A DNA stretch of 64,000 nucleotides from the NCBI RefSeq assembly GCF_003334855.1, contig NZ_QOWE01000026.1, positions 62,001-126,000 on the forward strand. The letters are read 5' to 3'. The notes under the pieces were generated by a model. It had not been told where the DNA came from and searched no databases. It saw nothing but the letters and a program-made list of their open reading frames with translations. Positions 18,163 through 27,282 of this stretch are shown here, one piece after another. The DNA is from Larkinella punicea (lineage in GTDB: Bacteria; Bacteroidota; Bacteroidia; Cytophagales; Spirosomataceae). Position numbers and translations under genes: made by a program. How positions within the stretch are numbered: the first letter of the stretch is position 1; each line of letters begins with the position of its first letter.

Positions 18163-19523
18163 ATCAGCCCCTCAACGTGCCGAAGCTGAAACCGGCTACC
18201 GGTTATCGACCCTGGAAACACCTGCGCTGGTGGGTGCTGGCGGTTTTGTTTCTGTCGGGTATTGTCAACTACGTGGATCGCAATGTGCTGTCGTTCACCA
18301 TGATTGATCCGTCCTTCAAGCGGGATATGCTGGGGCTACCCGCCGATGCGGTTCTGACCCCGGCGCTCGACGGGCAGTTTAAGGAGCAGATGGGTTTTGT
18401 CGATGCGGCTTTCAAAGCGGCCTATGCGGTGGGCTTTCTGCTGACGGGCTGGCTCACCACGCGGCTGGGCCTTCGTCGGGGATTTTCGCTGTTTGTGATG
18501 ATCTGGAGCCTGGCCGGAATGCTGACTTCGCTGGTCGGCTCGATCCGGTCGCTGGCGTTGGCGCGGGCGGGGCTGGCCGTTGGCGAGGCCGGGAATTTTC
18601 CGGCGGCTACGCGCACGGTATCGGAGTGGTTTCCCCAAAAAGAACGCTCGATTGCATTTGGTATTTTTAACGCCAGCGGTAACATCGGGATCATTCTGAC
18701 GGCCTGGCTCGTGCCGTTCCTGACGCTGCAATACGGCTGGCGAAGTTGCTTTTTGCTTACCGGTTTACTCGGTATCGGGCTACTGGTGGCCTGGTTGGTG
18801 ATTTACCGCCCGCTGGCCGAACATCCCCGTTTGTCGCCCGACGAACACGCTTTGATTCGGGCCGATGAGGTTCCTGAGCCGGAGCGGGCTTCCGTGTCCT
18901 GGTGGCAACTGCTGCGCTACCGCCAAACCTGGGCGTATGCGGGCTGTAAATTTCTGATCGACCCGGTTTTCTGGATTTACCTGACGTGGTTGCCCGATTT
19001 CTTCAACAGCAGCGAAGCCCTGGACCAGAAGCTCGACCTGAAAAATCTGGGGTTACCGTTTCTGGTGATTTACCTCGTTACCGATGTGGGCAGTATCTTT
19101 TTCGGCTGGCTTTCGAGTTACTTTCTCAAAATCGGCTGGTCGGTCAACCGCGCCCGCAAGACCACCTGGCTGATTTGTGCCCTCTGTGTGTTGCCGATTG
19201 TGCTGGCCGCTCAGACGCACAGTTTATGGGTGGCCATTGGTTTGATTTCGCTGGCCACGGCGGCCCATCAGGGTTTTTCAGCAACCTTGTTCGCCAGCGT
19301 TACCGATCTGTTTCCTAAACCACTGGTGGCCCAGGTCACGGGAATCGGTGGAGCGGTCGGGGCTATTTCCGGCGTTCTGCTGGCACTGGTGGCGGGTATC
19401 ATCCGCGTCCGGTATGGCTATTTTCCGCTGTTTGTGGTAGCGGCCTGCTCATATCTTCTGGCGCTGGGGATCATTCATCTGCTGGTTCCGAAGATGGAAC
19501 GGGTCGTGCTGGCTCCTGACTAA
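18159..19523 (+). CDS. MFS transporter, anion:cation symporter type, probably for sialic acid
   Basis: The 454-residue protein starts at ATG 18159, overlapping the mutarotase stop. It has 12 predicted membrane helices and the ACS-family marks NYVDRNVLSFTMID and GEAGNFPAATRTVSEWFP. The closest relative in the window is the hexuronate-locus transporter at 55558-56895, with strong similarity over the full length. Its place at the end of the sialic-acid operon makes it the likely inner-membrane importer of N-acetylneuraminate, in parallel to NanT in other Bacteroidota. It is convergent with the phosphodiesterase gene, 30 nt away. Confidence 0.82.
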   Translation: MNQPLNVPKLKPATGYRPWKHLRWWVLAVLFLSGIVNYVDRNVLSFTMIDPSFKRDMLGLPADAVLTPALDGQFKEQMGFVDAAFKAAYAVGFLLTGWLTTRLGLRRGFSLFVMIWSLAGMLTSLVGSIRSLALARAGLAVGEAGNFPAATRTVSEWFPQKERSIAFGIFNASGNIGIILTAWLVPFLTLQYGWRSCFLLTGLLGIGLLVAWLVIYRPLAEHPRLSPDEHALIRADEVPEPERASVSWWQLLRYRQTWAYAGCKFLIDPVFWIYLTWLPDFFNSSEALDQKLDLKNLGLPFLVIYLVTDVGSIFFGWLSSYFLKIGWSVNRARKTTWLICALCVLPIVLAAQTHSLWVAIGLISLATAAHQGFSATLFASVTDLFPKPLVAQVTGIGGAVGAISGVLLALVAGIIRVRYGYFPLFVVAACSYLLALGIIHLLVPKMERVVLAPD

Positions 19524-19553
19524 TTGCCGGATGAAAAGCCGGTTTCGATTGGC

Positions 19554-20654
19554 TCATGGTTTCAAAATCGTCAGAACCGGTGGCCCCACCGGGTGTTCAC
19601 AGGTGAACGTCTGGCCCAACAGCTTCGCCACCGTAGCCGCCAACTGGTTCTGAAACAAGACTGGTCCGCCGGACTGTTCGCCGGTGGGTGGCGTGTCGGG
19701 GCCGATCACGGCAAACCACATCTGGTAGGAATCCGGCGTTTTGGCACCGTGACCTTTCCAGGTGGCTTTCGGCGTGTGGCCCCGTCCGTGGTCGGTAGTG
19801 AGGATGAGCGTAGTTTTTCCGGCGTATTGCGGAATTTGCTGGATGGTTTTCCAGAGGTCGGCCATGAACGCATCGGCGGTGTTCACCATGCGCAGATCGT
19901 CGGCATACCGTCCGGCATGGGCCAGCCCGTCGGTTTCGTCAAACTGCATGAACAACACCCGGGGGCGGTTTTGCAGCAGGTAGCTTTTTGCGGCATAATA
20001 GGTCAGAAAATCACTGCGGACGGATTTGTCCCAAACCTGCGCCGGAATGGTCGTCATCATGCTGTTGAGCAGCGAATCGGTGGCGGTTTTGGGAGATGGA
20101 ATCAACTCGTTACCGGCACTGGCGAAAATACCGGTTTTCTTCTCGTTTACAGCCGCTTCGATTACATCCCAGGACGAAAATGCCGCAATCCGGCCCTTGT
20201 AATCGGGTTGGTTGTGGAGAAATTCGAGAACGGTGGTATTCGGATTGTCGATTTTATCATTCGACTTGATGCGGTCGTCGGCATAACCCGAAAGAATTTC
20301 ATTGTACCCCGGATAGCTGAACCAGTAAGGATTTGAGGCATTGACGCGACTGTTTTTCAGTCGGTTTCCGTAAAGCTGACCTTCTTTGGCGACGGTATTC
20401 CAGAAGAACGGAAACAACCGCTGGCGTCGTTCCTGGGGTGTGGCCGCCCAGAAAAACTTCCGTGCCGTGGCCGTATCGGGTGAATAAGCCGGGTCGAACA
20501 GCAGCGTCGAATCGGCACCGGAAAATACTTCCTGCCAGCGAACCCCGTCGAGCGTAACCAGAATGACGTTTTGCGTTTGCTGCGCCGTGGCGAAAGAAAG
20601 GCTGCTGATTGCCAGAAAAAAGGACAATGTAAAAAATCGTATCGGTTGGTTCAT
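19554..20654 (-). CDS. Alkaline-phosphatase-superfamily phosphodiesterase
   Basis: The 366-residue protein has a signal peptide ending near ATAQ (residue 25). Metal-binding segments of the nucleotide pyrophosphatase/phosphodiesterase group are visible: TLDGVRW, SYPGYNEI around the nucleophile position, DETDGLAH, TTDHGRG and GHGAK. It should be periplasmic or exported. The substrate is unknown. It points toward the sialic-acid operon and is probably a separate unit; a role in removing a phosphate or phosphonate from surface glycans is possible but not supported by sequence. Confidence 0.78.
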   Translation of the reverse strand: MNQPIRFFTLSFFLAISSLSFATAQQTQNVILVTLDGVRWQEVFSGADSTLLFDPAYSPDTATARKFFWAATPQERRQRLFPFFWNTVAKEGQLYGNRLKNSRVNASNPYWFSYPGYNEILSGYADDRIKSNDKIDNPNTTVLEFLHNQPDYKGRIAAFSSWDVIEAAVNEKKTGIFASAGNELIPSPKTATDSLLNSMMTTIPAQVWDKSVRSDFLTYYAAKSYLLQNRPRVLFMQFDETDGLAHAGRYADDLRMVNTADAFMADLWKTIQQIPQYAGKTTLILTTDHGRGHTPKATWKGHGAKTPDSYQMWFAVIGPDTPPTGEQSGGPVLFQNQLAATVAKLLGQTFTCEHPVGPPVLTILKP

Positions 20655-20759
20655 ACCGGAAAGCAGAAAGATCTGATGAACCGGTAAAATACTGAAAAGC
20701 CATTAGAACCGCTGGCATTCAGGCTGTTAAATTTTTGTAAAGATTCATTTCGGCGGTTA

Positions 20760-20905
20760 TTAAATTTAACACGAACTATGGGATTATTGGCCGCGTAGCG
20801 GACTGATGTTTCCGGGTGATCCGTTTTGCTACAAATATGTCGTGCCTATGGTACTTAATTAGCTCATAATCAATTAATAAATCTCATAGTTCGCGTTAAA
20901 TTTAA
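20760..20905. repeat. MITE-like element with 21-bp terminal inverted repeats
   Basis: A 21-nt arm at 20760-20780 (begins TTAAATTTAAC) pairs with 20885-20905 with one mismatch, enclosing 104 nt without a reading frame. The interior has a GC-rich left half and an AT-rich right half. The whole intergenic stretch 20655-21003 holds no gene. The structure looks like a small non-autonomous mobile element or a long cruciform; no target duplication is clear at its ends. Confidence 0.55.
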
Positions 20906-21003
20906 ATCAATTAGGAGAACGGGGCAAAAACGAAAGGATAAAGAATGCTAAGACACAAATCCTAAGAAAAGAAGTTGGACTTCTAAATTGCCCAATGGTT
21001 TGG

Positions 21004-22317
21004 TTACGTATCCGACGTAATGTACAATTTCAATCGGATGCGGTCGGTGGTGCTTTGCCGGTTTCCGAACGTAACGCGTTGAATCATAGTCTTCATCGTG
21101 CTCTGACCGACCGGAACCTTCAGCAACATAGGCCGGTTGACAGACAAACCCTTCATCACCTGGTTGACGTAATGCGTGATGTTGAAGACGTACGCGTCCT
21201 CCAGTTCGATGGCGTTGGGCAAATACGAATAACTGGCGACGGCGGCCGATGCACCGGTGGAAAAACCGGGAACGGCTTCCACCGTTTCGTTTTGATTGTT
21301 GGTAAAATACAGCGCCAACTGGTCGGGGGGCGGATTGTTGTCACGCACATCCCGCCGGATGGGTTCGATGATCAGTTCCGCGCGGTTCAGGCCAATGAAA
21401 TTTTCCGGTTTAATAAATTCACTCAGCGACGGGATTTCGAGCCGGGTAGACAGAAACGCACCGGGCACGACAAACGATGAATTTTGCGTCGTTCGGCTGG
21501 AAACCGCATCCGATGCGCGCTGCAACGCCTGCAAGGGCGTTCCGCTGCGGTTGTTGGTCAGTTGGGTAAATTGCGACGCCTGGAACGGAAAGAGCAGGTT
21601 ACCCGCCGTCTGGCTAATGTCGTTGCCCCGGTAATACAACCGGATGCCGGAAAGCGACGAGGTGAGGTTTAACCCCAGAAAAACATTGCTGGCCGCTGGA
21701 CTCAAAAACGCAAATCCCTTCCAGTAATCAGACATGGTTTCGTTGCTGTTGATTTCCTTGCTGACCAGCTTGGCATAGAACGCCTGCGCCATGGCGTCGG
21801 GTATCCGAACCCGAACCTGCCGGATTTCTTCCTTGAATTGAGGGAGAAACGTGTTGGTAATCAGTGGTGTGGCGTTGTAGGCGACCGATTGCGTATTGTA
21901 ATGAACCGCCCCAATATCGAGTGGCTGCCGAAGCTGGTGAATTTGAAGCGTAAACGGTTTCAGGGTGTCGCCCACCGAATAACCGTACACCATTTCCAAC
22001 ACCAGTGAGTCGAACCGGATGCCTTTTTGATCGGGTAAATCGTTGGTGACGTACGATAAGGACGCAAATCCCCGGCCTTCCATCTGGCCCGTCTGTGTGT
22101 CGGTCCAGCGCCCCACCAGAATCGTGCTGTCGGAGGAGGTAACAAACGAGTCGGGGACCATGACGGTCGACAGGTTGACCGTCACCGTGTCGATGTACTG
22201 GAGTTCCATTTCGTCGGGATTGATCAGATTCTGGCCGACGTCCAGATCCCCCGACATGCAGCCGGAAATCAACAGTCCGGCCACAATCGGTAGCGCTAAG
22301 CGCAGTAAGGTTCGCAT
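21004..22317 (-). CDS. DUF4270 lipoprotein
   Basis: The 437-residue protein has a lipoprotein signal (LLISGC, Cys about 20) and the DUF4270 pattern: DVGQNLINPDEMELQYIDTVTV near the N-terminus, then a large beta-rich region with LPDQKGIRFDSLVLEM, and a C-terminal ITHYVNQVMKG-containing part. The family is confined to Bacteroidota; no activity is known. It is the last gene of a minus-strand unit with DUF4907 and a kelch lipoprotein, which suggests a common surface process. Confidence 0.84.
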   Translation of the reverse strand: MRTLLRLALPIVAGLLISGCMSGDLDVGQNLINPDEMELQYIDTVTVNLSTVMVPDSFVTSSDSTILVGRWTDTQTGQMEGRGFASLSYVTNDLPDQKGIRFDSLVLEMVYGYSVGDTLKPFTLQIHQLRQPLDIGAVHYNTQSVAYNATPLITNTFLPQFKEEIRQVRVRIPDAMAQAFYAKLVSKEINSNETMSDYWKGFAFLSPAASNVFLGLNLTSSLSGIRLYYRGNDISQTAGNLLFPFQASQFTQLTNNRSGTPLQALQRASDAVSSRTTQNSSFVVPGAFLSTRLEIPSLSEFIKPENFIGLNRAELIIEPIRRDVRDNNPPPDQLALYFTNNQNETVEAVPGFSTGASAAVASYSYLPNAIELEDAYVFNITHYVNQVMKGLSVNRPMLLKVPVGQSTMKTMIQRVTFGNRQSTTDRIRLKLYITSDT

Positions 22318-22357
22318 GTATTTTTTCTAAAGTAGGGAACTAAAAACCGTAAACCGC

Positions 22358-22690
22358 TTATTGTACTGACACGCCTAGCTGGCTGAGTTCCGGCGGGCTG
22401 AGCGTGGGCGGGAATTGCCCCTGACGCAGCTTGGAAACAACGCGTTCGCCCACCTTTCGGGCCAGGGTTTCGCTGGCAAAACCGCGTTGGCCGGGCAGAC
22501 CCGGCACCGTCGGCTGGTCGATCACGGTTTTTCCGTTCAGCATAACCTGATACCCCCATCCCGTCGGTGTGCGGGTCGTTTGAAGCTCATACTGCGATTT
22601 TTGACGGAACAAACGGTACGTCGTGACAATGGCCAGCCCGATCAGCAGGATCGCCAGGGACTGAAATTTTTTACCTTTCATGAGTCTCAT
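22358..22690 (-). CDS. DUF4907 family protein
   Basis: A 110-residue protein whose ATG at 22690 overlaps the last base of the kelch gene's stop (TGATG), a sign of coupled translation; a TTG one codon earlier is a less likely start. An N-terminal hydrophobic helix (about residues 9-26) is followed by the DUF4907 signature: GWGYQVMLNGKTVIDQPTVPG, then FASETLARKVGERVVSKL and PPTLSPPEL. The family has no known role. It probably sits in the periplasm anchored by the helix. Confidence 0.82.
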   Translation of the reverse strand: MRLMKGKKFQSLAILLIGLAIVTTYRLFRQKSQYELQTTRTPTGWGYQVMLNGKTVIDQPTVPGLPGQRGFASETLARKVGERVVSKLRQGQFPPTLSPPELSQLGVSVQ

Positions 22691-23745
22691 CAATTCGTAT
22701 CCGTGTCCTGTTCAACGGTCGGGTCGTATTCCCAGATGTCGTCGAACCGGCCGGAACCGCTGCTGCCGGTGGTGACGTACCCTTTGCCGTTGATGGCGAA
22801 TCCAAAGGCATATTGCCGGGCCGATCCTTCAAAAATGCCCTGCTCATACCAGTCGTCAGTGGCAACGTCATACACCCAAACCGCCGTGCTGCCATCCCCG
22901 AGGGTTACATAGCCTTTGTTCCCAATCGAAAAGCCAACGGCGTAGCTGCGTTGTACCAGTTCATCGTCTTCAAAATCGCCTTTTTCGATCCACTCGTCTT
23001 TGGTCGCATCGTAGGCCCACCAGTCTTTTTCGGCCGATCCGTTGTTGTTGCCGGTTCCGACATACGCCAGTCCGTCGATCACGAACGAAATGGCTCCCAG
23101 CCGTTTCGCTCCGCCGTAGCTGGCGGTTTTCTCCCAGGTATCTTTGGTGGGATCATAAGCCCAGAAGTCTTTCAGATAATTGCCGTCGAAACCGGTGCCG
23201 ACGTAGCCTTTGTTGCCCACCGAGAAGGCCACGGCGTTGCGTCGGGCGGTGCCGCCGAAGTCGGCAATGCGTTTCCAGGCGTTGGCGGTCGGGTCAAATT
23301 CCCAGAAATCTTTCAGCCGGTCGCTGTTGGCATTCAGCCCGGTACCCAGATAGCCTTTCGTGCCGACGGCAAAACCAACGGCGGTATTGCGGGCTTCTCC
23401 GCCAAAATCGGCCAACTGCGTCCAGGTGTTGCGGGCCGGGTCATACGACCAGAAATCCTTCAGCCGGTCGTTGTCGGCGTTGGTGCCGGTACCCATGTAA
23501 GCCACATTGTTCAGCACAAAACCGGCCACGGCATTGCGGGCCACGCCTTCAAAGTCGGACCGGCGGTTCCAGTCGCCCAAAACCGCAACGTCGTCTTCGT
23601 TGGAGCAACTGCTCAGCATAGCACCCCATAACACCCAGATTAAGGTGTAGGAAAAAGCCGGGATCAGGATCGAAAAACGATTCTTAAAAAATGAGCTTAC
23701 CGTCGAGGGTGTAGAGCGCAACGCGCGGGGGAATGAAATTTTCAT
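22690..23745 (-). CDS. Six-bladed kelch-repeat lipoprotein
   Basis: The 351-residue protein has a long N-terminus ending in a lipobox (MLSSC, Cys about 47) and then six regular repeats of about 48 residues. Each contains the pattern x-GF-x5-GY-x-GTG and ends WxYDPxxxxW, for example GVARNAVAGFVLNNVAYMG in the first. The sixth blade ends just before the acidic C-terminus. This is a galactose-oxidase/kelch-type propeller without visible copper ligands, so a binding or scaffold role is likely. It lies upstream of the DUF4907 and DUF4270 genes. Confidence 0.85.
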   Translation of the reverse strand: MKISFPRALRSTPSTVSSFFKNRFSILIPAFSYTLIWVLWGAMLSSCSNEDDVAVLGDWNRRSDFEGVARNAVAGFVLNNVAYMGTGTNADNDRLKDFWSYDPARNTWTQLADFGGEARNTAVGFAVGTKGYLGTGLNANSDRLKDFWEFDPTANAWKRIADFGGTARRNAVAFSVGNKGYVGTGFDGNYLKDFWAYDPTKDTWEKTASYGGAKRLGAISFVIDGLAYVGTGNNNGSAEKDWWAYDATKDEWIEKGDFEDDELVQRSYAVGFSIGNKGYVTLGDGSTAVWVYDVATDDWYEQGIFEGSARQYAFGFAINGKGYVTTGSSGSGRFDDIWEYDPTVEQDTDTN

Positions 23746-23846
23746 AGAAAAAAAGGGGAAAGTGAGTAAACAGAAAAACCCGTTACCGATGGGGCAACGG
23801 TGAAAGAAAATAAAGGGTGATTGTTTTCGGTATCGATATGCATGAG

Positions 23847-24818
23847 TTATAACTGAGTACGTCGTCGTTTTTCGTTGACGGTTTCCGGTCGATTGCCCCG
23901 CAGGTTAAAAATGCCCGGCATTTTTCGCAGGTCATAGCGGAGGGCGTAGACGTACCGCAAGGATACGCCTACACTCCAGCCGCTGCCGTCGGCCCGAAGG
24001 ACGGCGGACTGCGACTCTCCGCGGTTTACGGTGTATAATAGGTTGGTTGTTATTGAGTTGCTGAGTCCCCAGTATTTCCGGGCAAACAGACTGAGTTCGG
24101 CTTTTCCGCCCAGTTTGACGGTATATTCGGCTGAGGCTTCGGCCATGCCGTTCAGGCGCGGGCTCAGGCGGGTTGCGCCAAAGATTTGAATGGTGTCGAC
24201 CCGGGCGCGGCTATTGCGGCCAAAACCGCCCCCGGAACCACTGTAGCTGTAGCCTTCCACCAGAAAGCTGCTGACTTGCTGCCCATTGTTCGGGACCATC
24301 CAGACCCCGGCTCCGAGCCATAAGCCGGAGCGACGGGCGGCCCGGTTGCCAAACCGCATCAGCCGTTTGCCACGTACCACAAAACCGTGCTTATTGTTCT
24401 CAAACCGCAGATCGAGGGCATTCGAGCCGCTGCCCACCACCAGCGTGTTGTGAATGGGGGAACGGGCATAGCCACCTTCCACGGCCCAGCGCTCGTTGCT
24501 AACCCAGCCGATAACGGCACTCCAGCCGGTTTGTGTGGTTCCTTTGGTGCTAATCAATCCGTTGAAGGTTTGGTCAAGCTGCCCTTTGTCGGTTCGGAAA
24601 AAACCGTCTCCTCCGATGTACCAACGCTCCCGGATATACGTCTCGCCGTAGCGGGCGATCAGCTTCGTCATTTCGGCCCGGCGTTCCTTATTCGACCGGA
24701 ATTCGGGCGTGAATTCATCCGCGGACTTCACCGGCGGGCGATAGTAGTCGGTGATTCCCTGGGCAATAGCCGGGCAGACGAGGATAGAGAGCCAGAACGT
24801 AGTCAGAGCAGTTTTCAT
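23847..24818 (-). CDS. Predicted outer-membrane beta-barrel protein, unknown family
   Basis: A 323-residue protein with a signal peptide ending near AIAQ (residue 19). The body is rich in alternating aromatic and polar residues, for example ERWYIGGDGFFRTD, TGWSAVIGWVSNERWAVEGGYARS and KYWGLSNSITTNLLYTV, as expected for amphipathic strands. It ends in a basic tail instead of the usual terminal aromatic residue. I do not recognise the family. It lies 25 nt downstream of the S41 protease gene and 101 nt upstream of the kelch gene, so it belongs to the same probable operon. Confidence 0.62.
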   Translation of the reverse strand: MKTALTTFWLSILVCPAIAQGITDYYRPPVKSADEFTPEFRSNKERRAEMTKLIARYGETYIRERWYIGGDGFFRTDKGQLDQTFNGLISTKGTTQTGWSAVIGWVSNERWAVEGGYARSPIHNTLVVGSGSNALDLRFENNKHGFVVRGKRLMRFGNRAARRSGLWLGAGVWMVPNNGQQVSSFLVEGYSYSGSGGGFGRNSRARVDTIQIFGATRLSPRLNGMAEASAEYTVKLGGKAELSLFARKYWGLSNSITTNLLYTVNRGESQSAVLRADGSGWSVGVSLRYVYALRYDLRKMPGIFNLRGNRPETVNEKRRRTQL

Positions 24819-24843
24819 GGAAAAAGGCCAGCTTAAAAGTGTT

Positions 24844-26298
24844 TTATAGGGTACTGGGTTTAAAGGTTGGCAAGCTTTTGATCATGCGTCCTCCGCCGGC
24901 TTTCCGCTGGATCGACGACCCCAGGGCAGGCAGGCGGTTGGGTTCGGCAACACCCCGCCGGGCGATGCGGCTTCCGGTAATCTGGTAAAGCGCTTCGTTG
25001 AGCAGAGGCTCGTTGACGTCGCCCAATGGTTGCAAATTGAGCGGTTCCTGCACTTCCACCGTGGGCGTAAAACCGGTGGAATAATCGGACTGGCCGAGGC
25101 TGTTGAATGACTTAAAGACGATTGGCTGCATACCCCATTTAATGTTTCCGGAATCATCGACTATCGTAATAGACCCCACATTTTTGCCATAGGTTGTAGT
25201 GCCAATGGTAGTTACGGTCATATAAGGGCGCAGGCCATTGATAATCAATTCACTGGACGAAGCGGTTCCGTCGGTGGTCAGCACGAAAACCCGCTGGAGG
25301 TTGCTGCCAATGTTTTGCGATTTGGTAACAAACCGCTGGATGAAGAACTCATCGCCGTATTCCTGCTGGAGATAAGGCGTCAGCGTAGAGTTCCATTCTT
25401 CGCGGAAATAGACTTTCGTTCGGTCAACGTTTTTTCCGATCAAACTGGCCAGATTGGCGGATGAGGACGTATAACCGCCCGGATTGTAGCGCAGATCCAG
25501 CACCAGTTCGTTAACGCCTTTGGCTTTGAAGTTGCTGAAAATGGCATCGACCTGGTCGTCATATTCCGAACCATTGCTGTTGTTGGGTGCCGGAACAAAT
25601 TGATTGTAAACCAGATAGCCAACGGTTTTTCCGCCAACGGTGTAGACCGAATCCATGAAAACGGGGTTGGCCTGAAAAACCGTAGCCGTTACTGCGCGGG
25701 TCAGATCCGTATCGACCAGCGTGCTGTTTTGCAATTCGGCCAGACCAAAGGAGAACGTTGTGCCGCCCGAATAGAGCAACGAAACGTAGTTGGACGTCGT
25801 GATGGTTTGACCGTTCACTTTGCTGATGATGTCGCCCCGTTTGAAGCCCGCAGCGGCTGCCGGAGAGTTGGGCAAAACGTATAAAACCTGCGCAATAACG
25901 TTGGTAGAACCCTGCGAGCGCAGGTAGAGCATAAATTCCATGCCGGTGGTGGTCGATTCTCCGCTCAGCGACGCCGACAGATCGTCCGCATTTTCTTCGA
26001 TCCACGAAAACCGGTCGCCATCGGGTCGGGCGGTGGCGTCGTAGGAATAGAGAATGGAATCGAAAAAATCGGAGGGTGCGAGCGTCAGATCCGGGCTGGC
26101 CGGAATTTTGTCATTCCAGTAATAATACTCCCGCATGTTTTCCAGAATCCATTTGTTGATGGTCTGGTTTTCGGCGGTCGTGGTGGTCGTGGTCGTTGGT
26201 TCAACGAGGTCGGTTTCTTTGCGGCAACCCGCTAGCAGCGTAACGGAAAGCAAAACCATTCCCCACCAGGCAGGGACACTGCGCAGTTTATTATTCAT
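24844..26298 (-). CDS. S41 family (C-terminal processing type) peptidase lipoprotein
   Basis: The 484-residue protein has a lipobox (TLLAGC, Cys about 25), a threonine-run linker, an N-terminal helical domain (INKWILENMREYYYWND), a PDZ domain (about 130-190, SPAAAAGFKRGDIISKVNGQ) and the S41 core. The likely catalytic serine lies in DGTASSSELI and the lysine in TYGKNVG. LVLDLRYNPGG is also family-typical. It should be a surface or periplasmic protease. It heads a probable operon with the barrel, kelch, DUF4907 and DUF4270 genes. Confidence 0.87.
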   Translation of the reverse strand: MNNKLRSVPAWWGMVLLSVTLLAGCRKETDLVEPTTTTTTTAENQTINKWILENMREYYYWNDKIPASPDLTLAPSDFFDSILYSYDATARPDGDRFSWIEENADDLSASLSGESTTTGMEFMLYLRSQGSTNVIAQVLYVLPNSPAAAAGFKRGDIISKVNGQTITTSNYVSLLYSGGTTFSFGLAELQNSTLVDTDLTRAVTATVFQANPVFMDSVYTVGGKTVGYLVYNQFVPAPNNSNGSEYDDQVDAIFSNFKAKGVNELVLDLRYNPGGYTSSSANLASLIGKNVDRTKVYFREEWNSTLTPYLQQEYGDEFFIQRFVTKSQNIGSNLQRVFVLTTDGTASSSELIINGLRPYMTVTTIGTTTYGKNVGSITIVDDSGNIKWGMQPIVFKSFNSLGQSDYSTGFTPTVEVQEPLNLQPLGDVNEPLLNEALYQITGSRIARRGVAEPNRLPALGSSIQRKAGGGRMIKSLPTFKPSTL

Positions 26299-26347
26299 AG
26301 CGTTTTCAATTCAGGTTGTATTCAAAAAGTAAAAGTCATTTACCAAA

Positions 26348-26406
26348 TCAATTGGCATCCTTCTCCACCGCTCCGTATCCTGTTTTCGGAGAAGGATGCC
26401 AATTGA
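26348..26406. terminator. Long hairpin after the PepSY-like gene
   Basis: A perfect 19-bp stem (26348-26366 with 26388-26406) and 21-nt loop begin 4 nt beyond the stop of the minus-strand gene at 26411. Placement directly after the stop is like those at 34460, 46289 and 49169. It is probably a terminator. Confidence 0.7.
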
Positions 26407-26410
26407 CTTT

Positions 26411-27235
26411 TCAACGCCGTTGCCTCAGCACCTGCTTGAAGGTGCCGTCGGCCTCAAAAAGCAGGGCTAACGGTTTTCCATCGCTGGTTTTCACAACGAC
26501 CACCAATTGCCCTTCGGCATTTTTGGCCGCATCTTTAATCGTCGAACCGGCATACGTCGTCGTGATGTAGGTCGTAACGGCAGCGGGCAAATCTGCTACG
26601 GCAACGGCCGTAAAGTTGCCGCGCAACGGTTTGGAAACTTCCTTGTTGAAGGTTCCGTCGGTGTTGAAGAGCAGCGTTTTGGCCTGATCGCTCACCACAA
26701 TCATCACCAGATAGCCGCGGGTGCTGTCTTTGGCTGCGGTTTTTACCTCGGCTCCGGCATAATTCGTGCTGATGTAACTGGTGATGGCCGATGGCAGGTC
26801 AGCGACGGCAATCTGTTCCAGCGATCCTTTTTTGCCACCGCCTTTTCCGTGCGAACCACCTTTTCGGCCGGGGCCGCCTTTCAGGGCTAATTCTTCGTTA
26901 AAGGTGCCGTCGGCGTTGAATAACAGGGCTTTGGTTTCGCCATTTTGCGTGATCGCTACCAGGAAATTGCCCGTATCATCTTTGGCGGCATAGTCAACGG
27001 TGGCGCCGGCATAATTAGTAGAGAGGTAGTTGCTTACAGACGTTGGGAGGTCGGTTACGGCGATTTTCGTAATGTTCTTCCTGCAAAAGAATCCGGAACT
27101 GTCGGACGCCAGCCGGGCGGTGCTGGTGGCCGAGATAGCCGAATCGGTGTCCGGCGTGACGGTTTGCTGGCTTTGGTTGCAGCCGTACAGGCCGGCGACG
27201 ATAACGGTCAAGGCAATGAACAGGGATTTTTTCAT
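26411..27235 (-). CDS. Lipoprotein with three PepSY-like repeats
   Basis: The 274-residue protein has a lipobox (GLYGC, Cys about 19) and three repeats of about 65 residues. Each starts with (I/V)AVxDLPxxVxxYxxTxYAG, contains an AAKD or AKN stretch, and ends LLFxxDGTFxxE. This is the PepSY-like (BLIP-like) fold found in Bacteroidota periplasmic proteins. A Gly/Lys-rich linker with many GK and GG pairs joins the first two repeats. The role is unknown; the family often inhibits or binds partner proteins. Confidence 0.75.
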   Translation of the reverse strand: MKKSLFIALTVIVAGLYGCNQSQQTVTPDTDSAISATSTARLASDSSGFFCRKNITKIAVTDLPTSVSNYLSTNYAGATVDYAAKDDTGNFLVAITQNGETKALLFNADGTFNEELALKGGPGRKGGSHGKGGGKKGSLEQIAVADLPSAITSYISTNYAGAEVKTAAKDSTRGYLVMIVVSDQAKTLLFNTDGTFNKEVSKPLRGNFTAVAVADLPAAVTTYITTTYAGSTIKDAAKNAEGQLVVVVKTSDGKPLALLFEADGTFKQVLRQRR

Positions 27236-27282
27236 GGTTTTGCTGTCTATTATGATGGTGGTTGGTAATGCAGAGTAACAAA

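Noticed and set aside
19524-20336. A 270-codon plus-strand frame directly after the MFS gene
   Set aside because: It is antisense to the phosphodiesterase gene, which has signal peptide and metal motifs.
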